From positions 1 through 5,726 of the forward strand of contig CAJGCL010000119.1 in assembly GCA_904501675.1 (NCBI GenBank): a stretch of 5,726 bases of DNA. Direction: 5' to 3'. The stretch is from Clostridiaceae bacterium (GTDB lineage: Bacteria; Bacillota; Clostridia; Oscillospirales; Acutalibacteraceae). The notes beneath the pieces are model-generated. The model was not told where the DNA came from. It made no database searches and worked only from the letters and a program-made list of their open reading frames with translations. Shown in pieces: positions 1 through 5,726 of this stretch (position 1 is the stretch's first letter; each line of letters starts with the position of its first letter). A program made the translations under genes and the position numbers.

Positions 1-644
1 AGCTCAAGGATGCACAGATGATATTCATCCCAGGTGGCTTCTCTGGTGGTGACGAGCCTGATGGTTCAGGTAAATTCATTACAGCATTCTTCCGTAACGC
101 TGCAGTTAAGGATGGCGTAACAGACCTTCTTGAAAACAGAGACGGTCTTATGTGTGGTATTTGTAACGGCTTCCAGGCACTTATCAAATTAGGTCTTGTG
201 CCATATGGTAAGATTATAGATACAGACGAGAATTGTCCAACTCTCACATACAACACAATTGCACGTCACCAGTCAAGAATTGTAAGAACAAGAATCGCTT
301 CAAACAAATCTCCATGGCTTGCTCTTACAGAGGTTGGCGAAATCTACAACGTTCCGATTTCTCACGGTGAAGGTCGTTTCCTTGCAAGCGAAGAGCTTAT
401 CAGAGAGCTTGCAGCAAACGGACAGATTGCAACACAGTATGTTGACCTTGAAGGCAATGCAACAAGTGATGTTCACTTCAATCCAAACGATTCAATGTTT
501 GCAATTGAAGGTATCACATCACCAGACGGCAGAGTATTCGGTAAAATGGGTCACAGTGAGCGTATCGGCGACGGACTTTATAAGAACGTTCCCGGTAACT
601 ACGACATCAAGATGTTCAAGGCCGCTGTTGAATATTACAAATAA
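1..644 (+). CDS. purL: Phosphoribosylformylglycinamidine synthase (PurL), C-terminal glutaminase domain, 5'-truncated
   Basis: This is the 3' end of the FGAM synthase gene, fourth step of de novo purine synthesis in the cytosol. The enzyme uses ATP and glutamine-derived ammonia to turn FGAR into FGAM. The frame is open from the window edge (first whole codon at 3), so the Met at 18 is internal. About 213 residues are visible, all belonging to the class I glutamine amidotransferase domain. It shows the GGFSGGDEPDG segment at its start, the nucleophile Cys in GICNGFQ (codon 162-164), the conserved HGEGRF segment, and the catalytic His and Glu in MGHSER (codons 552-554 and 558-560). The triad is therefore intact. 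A free-standing PurQ has the same fold and is the main alternative. The GHSER ending and the downstream LYKNVPG segment fit, in my recollection, the large fused PurL of Clostridia. Codon third positions use more C than in the other genes here, which suggests high expression. The gene ends just before a strong terminator. Confidence 0.9.
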   Translation, partial: LKDAQMIFIPGGFSGGDEPDGSGKFITAFFRNAAVKDGVTDLLENRDGLMCGICNGFQALIKLGLVPYGKIIDTDENCPTLTYNTIARHQSRIVRTRIASNKSPWLALTEVGEIYNVPISHGEGRFLASEELIRELAANGQIATQYVDLEGNATSDVHFNPNDSMFAIEGITSPDGRVFGKMGHSERIGDGLYKNVPGNYDIKMFKAAVEYYK

Positions 645-648
645 TGAT

Positions 649-677
649 AAAAAGCCTCCCATACGGGAGGCTTTTTT
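649..677. terminator. Bidirectional intrinsic terminator between convergent genes
   Basis: A perfect 7-bp GC-rich stem (GCCTCCC at 654-660 with GGGAGGC at 665-671) encloses a 4-nt loop. Six T follow on the plus strand (672-677). Five A precede it (649-653), giving a U-tract on the minus-strand transcript, and the A/T tracts can extend the stem. It starts 4 bp after the purL stop codon, so it ends the purL transcript. It is also the only good hairpin downstream of the minus-strand regulator gene and probably ends that transcript too, after about 115 nt of 3' UTR. Confidence 0.93.
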
Positions 678-683
678 AAATTA

Positions 684-718
684 GGAATGAGGAATCAGGA
701 ATCAGGAATGCGGAATTG
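684..718. repeat. Five tandem 7-bp units (GGAATNN)
   Basis: Five consecutive heptamers keep exact register: GGAATGA, GGAATCA, GGAATCA, GGAATGC, GGAATTG. The GGAAT core is invariant and the last two bases vary. The array lies just beyond the terminator on the purL side, so it would be transcribed mainly as part of the 3' UTR of the minus-strand regulator gene. The rest of the 645-792 gap holds a short 5-bp hairpin (GAAGC/GCTTC at 726-738) and no convincing gene. The function is unknown. It may be a simple-sequence expansion or one copy of a dispersed intergenic repeat, and a single window cannot separate these. Confidence 0.75.
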
Positions 719-792
719 AGGGGAAGAAGCTCCGCTTCCAAATATTATAAGCTTTGCGATGCTCTGAAAACTGGCAATCGGCATCTTTTCTA

Positions 793-1794
793 TCATTCAT
801 ATTTCTTAAGTATTTCTTCCGCCTTCATTTTAACAGAGTTTATAAGCTCCTTGGGCATTTTTACTGTAACTCTTCCGCCGAATTGGAGTACCCAAGCAGA
901 TAGGCCATCGCTTACAACTGCATTTGTGCGTAAAAGGAAGTTTTCGTCATCAACCTTCTGCACCTTTACTCTGTCGCCAAAGCGGTCAAGCATTGTTTCG
1001 AGTAAATCGTTTCTGCAAATAAGCTCAACAGGCTTTTGTTCACCACTATACATATTAAAAAGCTTTGATGCGTAATCAGCAGAGTCAAAGCTGTTTTTGT
1101 AGCTTGAAACCTCAGAAAAATGCCTTGCAGCTTCTGTTGTATGTTCAACATGCTTGATTCTGTCAATGCGCAAATGCATAAGGTTATCGTATTTTTCGTT
1201 GTTGCAAATAACATAATAATGGTCATCAGACCATATAAGCGCATATGGGCTTACCTTGAAGCTTTTTTCTTCTGTAGCAGTTTTAAATTCTTCTGTTATT
1301 TTTCTTCTTGTGTATGTAAAAGTAACCTTAACGCCATTTGTAATTGCCTCATCAAGAAGGCTTATGGTATAAAAGATTTCTTCGTTTTTACATTTGGGTC
1401 TATTATCAACATAAACCTGAGAGTGTAAAACCTTTGCCTGCTTATCACTTGCAAAGCTTTCTATTTTCTCAACAAGCTGATTTGTTTTCTTCTGTGAAAT
1501 AAAGTTTGCAGCCTGTACCGCGTCAGATAAAAGACGTATTTCTGCAAGTTCAAATTTTCGGGCTCCTAAAAAATAACCGCCACTGTTTCGTGTACCCTCG
1601 TGAATAATATCGTAGCCGTATTCACGAAGCACATCAATATCTTTATAAATTGATTTTCTTTCTGCTTGAATTCCCAGCTTTTGCAATTCATCGCAAAGCT
1701 GAGTTGCGGAAATATATGTGTTTTCGTCTGTTTTCTTTTCAAAAATTTCAGCAAGATACAAAAGCTTTAGTTTTGAGTTTTTTACACCGGCCAC
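793..1794 (-). CDS. WYL-domain transcriptional regulator with N-terminal helix-turn-helix
   Basis: A 333-residue protein with the full three-part build of WYL regulators. Residues 8-76 form a DeoR/HTH_11-type winged helix, with the recognition part in RKSIYKDIDVLREYGYDI and the wing in NSGGYFL. Residues about 80-130 are a helical linker. Residues about 140-217 are the WYL domain, with SPYALIWSDDHYYVIC (182-197) and HLRIDRIKHVE (207-217). Residues about 253-333 are the WCX C-terminal extension, with the typical AWVLQFGGRVTVKMP run. The WYL triplet itself reads YYV here, a conservative variant. WYL domains are known as ligand-sensing modules that bind nucleic acids or nucleotides in several studied members; the effector here cannot be told. 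The start is GTG at 1794, supported by AAGGAG 7 nt upstream. The gene converges on purL and diverges from the mreB-like/polA operon. Its own promoter region shares a dyad with that operon, so autoregulation or control of the neighbours is a reasonable inference, not shown. Confidence 0.92.
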   Translation of the reverse strand: MAGVKNSKLKLLYLAEIFEKKTDENTYISATQLCDELQKLGIQAERKSIYKDIDVLREYGYDIIHEGTRNSGGYFLGARKFELAEIRLLSDAVQAANFISQKKTNQLVEKIESFASDKQAKVLHSQVYVDNRPKCKNEEIFYTISLLDEAITNGVKVTFTYTRRKITEEFKTATEEKSFKVSPYALIWSDDHYYVICNNEKYDNLMHLRIDRIKHVEHTTEAARHFSEVSSYKNSFDSADYASKLFNMYSGEQKPVELICRNDLLETMLDRFGDRVKVQKVDDENFLLRTNAVVSDGLSAWVLQFGGRVTVKMPKELINSVKMKAEEILKKYE

Positions 1795-1801
1795 AAAATC
1801 A

Positions 1802-1807
1802 CTCCTT
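1802..1807 (-). promoter_or_regulatory. Ribosome binding site of the WYL regulator
   Basis: Read on the minus strand this is AAGGAG, followed by 7 nt and GTG (1794-1792). It matches the Shine-Dalgarno consensus at ideal spacing. It decides in favour of the GTG start, since no in-frame ATG exists near the N-terminus of the helix-turn-helix. Confidence 0.88.
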
Positions 1808-1827
1808 ATGCGTTGTTTGTCTCATTA

Positions 1828-1856
1828 ATTGTACTATATAAAAAGTCGTTTGTAAA
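1828..1856 (-). promoter_or_regulatory. Sigma-A-type promoter of the WYL regulator
   Basis: On the minus strand the -35 box is TTTACA (1856-1851) and the -10 box is TACAAT (1833-1828), with a 17-bp spacer. Each box differs from consensus at one position. Transcription would start near 1820-1822, giving a leader of about 27 nt that ends in the AAGGAG ribosome binding site. No room remains for a riboswitch. Confidence 0.75.
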
Positions 1857-1886
1857 TACAATAATATGCGCTTTATTGTTTACAAA
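1849..1886. promoter_or_regulatory. Imperfect dyad covering both divergent -35 boxes, candidate operator
   Basis: The left arm is TTTGTAAA (1849-1856), two extra bases, then CAATAA (1859-1864). The right arm is TTATTG (1873-1878) followed directly by TTTACAAA (1879-1886). The centre (1865-1872) contains GCGC. Fourteen base pairs match, with a 2-nt asymmetry. The outer part follows in part from the two TTTACA -35 boxes pointing apart; the inner CAATAA/TTATTG match is not explained by promoter sequence. A dimeric regulator here would block both promoters. Binding by the adjacent WYL protein is an inference. Confidence 0.45.
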
Positions 1887-1907
1887 AATACTAACAAGGT
1901 GTATAAT
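1879..1907 (+). promoter_or_regulatory. Sigma-A-type promoter of the mreB-like/polA/rimI operon
   Basis: The -35 box TTTACA (1879-1884) and a perfect -10 box TATAAT (1902-1907) are separated by 17 bp. Transcription would begin around 1913-1916. That leaves only about 8-11 nt before the upstream ATG at 1924 but about 28 nt before the ATG at 1942, which supports the latter as the real start. No riboswitch or leader peptide fits in the leader. Confidence 0.85.
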
Positions 1908-1930
1908 ACTATGTTAGATTAGTATGAAAA

Positions 1931-1936
1931 GAGGTG
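1931..1936 (+). promoter_or_regulatory. Ribosome binding site that sets the mreB-like start at 1942
   Basis: GAGGTG (1931-1936) pairs with the 16S 3' end and is followed by 5 nt and ATG at 1942. The in-frame ATG at 1924 has no purine-rich site upstream, only TTAGATTAGT, and would itself overlap this site. Family alignment also favours the later Met: the remaining sequence begins MVGLKIGLDIGTG, close to the usual distance from start to phosphate-1 motif in MreB. Confidence 0.82.
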
Positions 1937-1941
1937 CGATA

Positions 1942-2967
1942 ATGGTAGGTTTAAAAATCGGTCTTGATATAGGTACAGGCTATATTACTGCTGCTGTTGA
2001 AGGCAAAGGTATAGTTTTGTGCGAGCCATCTGTGCTTGCTCTCGAAAGAGAAACAGGCCTTGTTCTTGAAGAAGGCAGCAAGGCTCTGGAAATGACAGGA
2101 AGATGCCCTGATGCAATCAAGCTTGTAAAACCAATTCTTAGTGGTGGTGTATCTGAGCTTGAAAATACTGAAAAGCTATTAAAGGTTTTCCTTGACCGCA
2201 TATGTAAAAATAAAATATTCAAGCCTACTGTTGTTGCAACAATGCCTGCAGGTATAACAAATCTTGAAAAGCGTAATATTTTAGGTTGCGTTTTAAGAGC
2301 GGGTGCCGGTAGAGCAACTCTTATAGAAGAGCCTCTTGCAGCGGCTCTTGGTATTGGCGTTATGCTTAATAAGCCATATGGTACAATGATTGTAAACGTA
2401 GGTGCAGGTACAACAAGCGTCGCAGTTGTTACAATGGGTAGTATAGCAATCGCAAAAAGTGTACCTGTAGGCGGCAATAATATGGATAAAATAATAAAAA
2501 CCTATCTTAAAACTACCCGTGGTATTGCAGTTGGCAGACTGACAGCAAATGAGCTTAAGCATACTCTTTCAGGCGCTAAAATGCGAGATGAAACAATAGC
2601 TGCTGTTGCCAAAGGCAAAAACATGAAAGACGGTATGCCTGAATTCTTTGAGGTTACAGCAAGGGAAATAAACTTTGCTCTAAGAGATAGCGTTGATGAA
2701 ATTTGCGCGGTAATAAAGAGTGTTCTTGAAATTACACCGCCTGAGCTTGTTAAGGATATTACAGACGACGGCATTTTCCTTTGTGGCGGTCTGTCAAATA
2801 TGTATGGCCTTGATAAATACATTTCAGAAGCTACCGGTATAAATGTGTATATCCCGGGTAATACAACAGATGCTGCAGCATTAGGTTGCTTGCGAGCTCT
2901 CAGTGAAGAAAATTATCTTAAACAAAACAGTTACCATTTTGTTACATTAGAAACTCTCAATCTGTGA
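1942..2967 (+). CDS. MreB/Mbl-family actin-like protein with divergent nucleotide-site residues
   Basis: A 341-residue protein (347 if the less likely ATG at 1924 is used), the usual MreB length. MreB-family proteins are membrane-bound actin homologues whose ATP-driven filaments guide lateral wall synthesis. Numbered from 1942, it shows phosphate-1 GLDIGTG (7-13) with GKGIVLCEPSVLAL (21-34), the hydrophobic pair I92-F93 where Thermotoga MreB has its membrane-inserting loop, IEEPLAAALG (128-137), phosphate-2 MIVNVGAGTT (149-158), VGGNNMD (176-182), the TPPELVKDI segment, and the adenosine motif GIFLCGGLSN (277-286). Three places differ from typical MreB: DIGGGT reads NVGAGT (Asn152 for Asp), IGGDEMD reads VGGNNMD, and GGG reads GGL (Leu284). 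ATP binding looks possible; hydrolysis may be changed. No mreC or mreD follows; polA starts 7 bp after the stop. FtsA, PilM and DnaK fit worse by length and motifs. MreB-family membership is firm; which paralogue (MreB, Mbl, MreBH or another) is not resolved, so no symbol is given. Confidence 0.88.
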   Translation: MVGLKIGLDIGTGYITAAVEGKGIVLCEPSVLALERETGLVLEEGSKALEMTGRCPDAIKLVKPILSGGVSELENTEKLLKVFLDRICKNKIFKPTVVATMPAGITNLEKRNILGCVLRAGAGRATLIEEPLAAALGIGVMLNKPYGTMIVNVGAGTTSVAVVTMGSIAIAKSVPVGGNNMDKIIKTYLKTTRGIAVGRLTANELKHTLSGAKMRDETIAAVAKGKNMKDGMPEFFEVTAREINFALRDSVDEICAVIKSVLEITPPELVKDITDDGIFLCGGLSNMYGLDKYISEATGINVYIPGNTTDAAALGCLRALSEENYLKQNSYHFVTLETLNL

Positions 2968-2970
2968 GGT
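2965..2970 (+). promoter_or_regulatory. Ribosome binding site of polA overlapping the upstream stop codon
   Basis: TGAGGT contains the TGA stop of the mreB-like gene (2965-2967) and a GAGGT Shine-Dalgarno core, 4 nt before the polA ATG at 2975. Ribosomes ending the first gene would stop on this site, so translational coupling is expected. Confidence 0.78.
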
Positions 2971-2974
2971 AATT

Positions 2975-5584
2975 ATGAAAATTCTTGTTATTGACGGCAA
3001 CTCAATATTAAACAGAGCATTTTACGGAATTCGTATGCTTACTACTAAAGACGGTAAGTTCACTAACGGTATTTTCGGCTTTATGAATATACTTTTAGGC
3101 CTTTTAGAAGAGCATAAGCCTGATTCTGTTGCAGTAGCTTTTGATGTTAAGCATCCAACATTCCGCCATGAAATGTATGGCGAATATAAAGGCACACGTA
3201 AGCCTGCTCCTGTGGAGCTTATTGAGCAATTCCCCACATTAAAAGAGCTTCTGACCCTTATAGGTGTTTCTGTTATTGAAAAGCCGGGTTACGAGGCTGA
3301 TGATATTCTAGGTACACTTTCAAATGCTTGTACTGAGGACGATTTCTGCTATATTTTAACAGGCGATAGAGATAGCCTTCAGCTTGTAAGAGATAATGTA
3401 AATGTTCTCCTTGCTACAACAAAAATGGGGAAATCCACTACAGTTGTATATGACAGAGCAAAAATAAAAGAGGTTTATGGTGTTACACCTGAAGAACTTA
3501 TAGATATTAAAGCAATTCAGGGCGATACTTCAGATAATATCCCTGGTGTTGCAGGTATAGGCGAGAAGGGTGCTCAAGAGCTTATTCAGAAATTTCATTC
3601 TATTGAGTATATTTATGAAAATTTGGCAGAGCTTGATATAAAGCCGGGTATGAAAGTTAAACTTGAGGCTTCAAAGGATAATGCATTCCTTAGTAAAACC
3701 TTAGGTACAATCTGTCTTGAGGCACCTATTGATACAGACCTTTCAACCTATAAAATCAAAGAGCCTGATGCTGTTAAGGCAACAAAGCTCCTTTCTTCCC
3801 TTGAAATGTTCAAAATTTTAAAACGACTTGATTTTGAGGGAGCAATCGAGGAAGAAATACCCGACGGGAAGTCAGTTACTCTTTTTGATGTAGATGATTT
3901 TCAGAGCCTTTATTCAGATTTGAAGTCTGCAGGTAAGGCATATTTTACAGTTAAGTATAACGATTGCGGAATTGAACATATCCTTTTCAAAACAGAAAAA
4001 GGTGTTGTTCTTACTGCAAATAATAACTTTATGTTCCTTTCCTTTGTCTCAGACTTATTCGGTGATGAAGGAATAGAAAAGTATACAGACGATTCAAAGA
4101 AGCTTTACAGCTTCTGCGATTCAAGTGGTATAGAATTAAAAAATATTAAGTTTGATACATCCCTTGCGGCATATCTTCTTAATCCTAATTCAAGCGATTA
4201 TTCAGTTTCTGCTCTTAGTGGTGCTTACGCTTTAGGTGCTGTTAAAATAGAGGCAGGGGAACTGTCGGAGTTTTATGATGTAGAGAAAGAATATGTTCAG
4301 AATGCTGCAGTAATTGAAGCGCTTTGTTTGAAGCTTTCTGCTGCAATCGATGAAAAAAATCAAACAAAACTTCTCCACGAAATAGAGCTTCCTTTAGCAA
4401 GAGTTCTTGCTTCAATGGAACGTGAGGGCTTTCTTGTAGACAGAGAAGGTATTGAGAATTACAACGATAAAATTTCTACCCGACTTGAAGAGTGCCTTCG
4501 CAATGTTTACCAAATGGCAGGATGTGAATTTAACCTTAATTCACCTAAACAGTTAAGTGAGATTCTCTTTGACGAGGATAAGCTGAATCTCCCTCATAAA
4601 AAGAAAACAAAAAGCGGATATTCTACCAATGCGGAAGTGCTTGAATCTTTAAGAGATAAGCACCCTATTATCAATGAAATTCTTGAATACAGGGCTTTAG
4701 CAAAGCTTAAATCAACATATTGCGAGGGTCTTCTGAAGGTTATTGATAACGATGGAAGAATCCATTCAACCCTTAACCAGACAGAAACCCGTACAGGCAG
4801 AATATCTTCTGCGGAACCAAATCTTCAGAATATTCCTGTGCGTACAGAGCAGGGTAGAGAGTTAAGAAGATTTTTTGTTGCAAAAGAAGGTCATCTTTTA
4901 GTTGATGCCGACTATTCTCAGATTGAACTTCGTGTTCTTGCTGCGTTAGCAGAAGATAAAAATATGATAGATGCTTTCGTTAATGGTGTAGATATCCATT
5001 CAGTAACTGCATCTCAGGTTATGGGCATACCTTTGGAGAATGTAACCTCTTCTGACAGACGAAAGGCAAAGGCTGTTAACTTCGGTATTGTTTACGGAAT
5101 TGGCGCATTTTCGCTTTCTCAGGATATAGGCACATCCGTTCAGGAAGCAGACCGCTATATTAAAGGATACCTTGCAAACTATTCAGGTGTTGCCGCATTT
5201 ATGGAAAATGCGAAAGCATCAGCCAAAGAGAAGGGCTATGCTGAAACATATTTTGGTAGAAGAAGGTATCTTCCTGAGCTTAATGAATCAAATGCTATAA
5301 GGCGTAGCTTTGGTGAGCGAGTTGCTATGAATATGCCTATTCAAGGTACTGCGGCAGATATTATTAAAATCGCAATGATTTGTGTATATGACCGTCTTAA
5401 AGCAGAGTTCCCAAAGGCAAAACTCATTATGCAGGTTCACGATGAACTTATAATTGAAGCGCCTGAAAACGATGCGCCAAAGGTTGCAGAGCTTCTCAAA
5501 GAAACTATGGAAACAGCCTGTCAGATGTCAGTTCCATTTACTGTTGAGGTTGCTTGCGGAAAGACATGGTACGACACAAAATGA
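2975..5584 (+). CDS. polA: DNA polymerase I with active 5' nuclease and vestigial 3'-5' exonuclease domain
   Basis: An 869-residue family A polymerase, normal length, for Okazaki fragment maturation and repair synthesis. The 5' nuclease/flap domain (about 1-290) keeps its metal ligands: D7 in VIDGNS, D57 in FDVKHPTFRH, E107/D109/D110 in YEADD, D131/D133 in GDRD, D184/D187 in GDTSDN, then a helix-hairpin-helix IPGVAGIGEKGA. The middle region (about 300-465) aligns with the proofreading domain but lacks the DxE pair (it reads YFTVKYND near 323-330) and the late YxxxD Asp, so proofreading should be absent, as in Bacillus and Thermus Pol I. The polymerase domain (about 470-869) is complete: TETRTGR (603-609), motif A with D646 in DYSQIELR, motif B R695/K699/F703/Y707, motif C V821-H-D823-E824. 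Phe703 matches the E. coli Phe762 position and predicts discrimination against dideoxynucleotides. It sits second in the operon, and rimI overlaps its stop. Identification is very secure. Confidence 0.98.
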   Translation: MKILVIDGNSILNRAFYGIRMLTTKDGKFTNGIFGFMNILLGLLEEHKPDSVAVAFDVKHPTFRHEMYGEYKGTRKPAPVELIEQFPTLKELLTLIGVSVIEKPGYEADDILGTLSNACTEDDFCYILTGDRDSLQLVRDNVNVLLATTKMGKSTTVVYDRAKIKEVYGVTPEELIDIKAIQGDTSDNIPGVAGIGEKGAQELIQKFHSIEYIYENLAELDIKPGMKVKLEASKDNAFLSKTLGTICLEAPIDTDLSTYKIKEPDAVKATKLLSSLEMFKILKRLDFEGAIEEEIPDGKSVTLFDVDDFQSLYSDLKSAGKAYFTVKYNDCGIEHILFKTEKGVVLTANNNFMFLSFVSDLFGDEGIEKYTDDSKKLYSFCDSSGIELKNIKFDTSLAAYLLNPNSSDYSVSALSGAYALGAVKIEAGELSEFYDVEKEYVQNAAVIEALCLKLSAAIDEKNQTKLLHEIELPLARVLASMEREGFLVDREGIENYNDKISTRLEECLRNVYQMAGCEFNLNSPKQLSEILFDEDKLNLPHKKKTKSGYSTNAEVLESLRDKHPIINEILEYRALAKLKSTYCEGLLKVIDNDGRIHSTLNQTETRTGRISSAEPNLQNIPVRTEQGRELRRFFVAKEGHLLVDADYSQIELRVLAALAEDKNMIDAFVNGVDIHSVTASQVMGIPLENVTSSDRRKAKAVNFGIVYGIGAFSLSQDIGTSVQEADRYIKGYLANYSGVAAFMENAKASAKEKGYAETYFGRRRYLPELNESNAIRRSFGERVAMNMPIQGTAADIIKIAMICVYDRLKAEFPKAKLIMQVHDELIIEAPENDAPKVAELLKETMETACQMSVPFTVEVACGKTWYDTK

Positions 5585-5726
5585 TGAGTGTTGAAATTGT
5601 AAAAATGGCACAATGCCATGTTAAAGAAATTGCCCTAATAGAAAAAATGTGCTTCACCACTCCTTGGAGTGAAAAGGGTATCGGGGATGAACTTAGCAAT
5701 CCTCTCGCGCTTTTTTTCGTTGCCCT
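5581..5726 (+). CDS. rimI: Ribosomal protein S18 alanine N-acetyltransferase (RimI), 3'-truncated
   Basis: Forty-eight codons are visible before the window ends. The translation has the typical N-terminus of RimI-type GNAT acetyltransferases: VEIVKMAQCHVKEIALIEK, then CFTTPWSEKGIGDEL, then SNPLALFFVA. The C-(F)-TPW-S and NP-A-FFVA pattern is characteristic of this family, which transfers acetyl from acetyl-CoA to the N-terminal alanine of S18. The acetyl-CoA loop lies beyond the window. Two adjacent Met codons are possible. The ATG at 5581 overlaps the polA stop as ATGA; the one at 5584 overlaps it by one base. No strong ribosome binding site precedes either (only GGAAAG at 5558-5563, too distant), so start by coupling to polA is likely. 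A different GNAT enzyme cannot be fully excluded from this fragment. Confidence 0.85.
   Translation, partial: MMSVEIVKMAQCHVKEIALIEKMCFTTPWSEKGIGDELSNPLALFFVA

Noticed and set aside
319..684. Plus-strand open frame of 121 codons inside purL
   Set aside because: It is out of frame with the conserved PurL glutaminase sequence, has no ribosome binding site, and runs through the terminator hairpin.
726..738. Small hairpin GAAGC-TCC-GCTTC in the convergent gap
   Set aside because: Only 5 bp with a 3-nt loop and no U-tract. It may belong to the repeat region but supports no separate feature.
758..789. Possible terminator: GATGC (758-762) pairing with GCATC (781-785) followed by TTTT
   Set aside because: A 5-bp stem with an 18-nt loop and a short T run is too weak, and its second arm lies only 8 bp from the end of the opposing gene.
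716..1075. Plus-strand open frame of 119 codons across the end of the WYL regulator gene
   Set aside because: It is antisense to a well-supported gene, has no family resemblance, and its low-complexity Ser/Phe-rich translation is typical of a shadow frame.
1795..1941. Riboswitch or leader RNA between the divergent genes
   Set aside because: Both predicted leaders are under 30 nt, too short for a known riboswitch, and no attenuator-like hairpin is present.
1980..2477. Minus-strand open frame of 165 codons opposite the mreB-like gene
   Set aside because: It lies wholly antisense to conserved MreB motifs, and no promoter or ribosome binding site was seen for it.
793..5584. WYL regulator as sign of a CRISPR or other defence island
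   Set aside because: WYL proteins often accompany such systems, but no repeats, nucleases other than Pol I, or phage genes occur here. The neighbours visible are housekeeping genes.

Overview
The window looks like ordinary chromosome of a low-GC Gram-positive bacterium, most likely class Clostridia and perhaps near the Ruminococcaceae/Oscillospiraceae. The organism call is an inference. It rests on AT-rich intergenic DNA, strong GGAG-type ribosome binding sites, consensus-like sigma-A promoters, a PurL with a fused C-terminal glutaminase, a WYL-family regulator, and a Pol I with a worn-out proofreading domain. No tRNA, rRNA, CRISPR array, insertion sequence or phage gene was seen.

Layout. 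Positions 1-644 (+) carry the C-terminal glutaminase end of the purine enzyme PurL, cut by the window edge. A strong hairpin with U-tracts on both strands follows at 649-677 and can end transcription from both sides. Bases 678-792 are non-coding and contain five tandem 7-bp units (684-718). A WYL-domain transcription regulator lies on the minus strand (793-1794, GTG start). The 147 bp between it and the next gene hold two divergent promoters, each with a TTTACA -35 box, a 17-bp spacer and a good -10 box. An imperfect 38-bp dyad (1849-1886) covers both -35 boxes and is a candidate operator.

Rightward from there runs a tight gene cluster: an MreB-family actin-like protein (1942-2967), DNA polymerase I (2975-5584) and the start of rimI, the acetyltransferase for ribosomal protein S18 (5581 to the window edge). 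The mreB-like and polA genes are 7 bp apart, and polA overlaps rimI by 4 bp (or 1 bp), so one translationally coupled mRNA is likely.

No clear new multi-gene system was found. The most interesting points are: the MreB-like protein departs from the family at three nucleotide-site positions, including Asn in place of the phosphate-2 Asp; it is transcribed with polA and rimI rather than with mreC/mreD in the part visible; and the dyad lies exactly where a divergently encoded regulator could control both itself and that operon.
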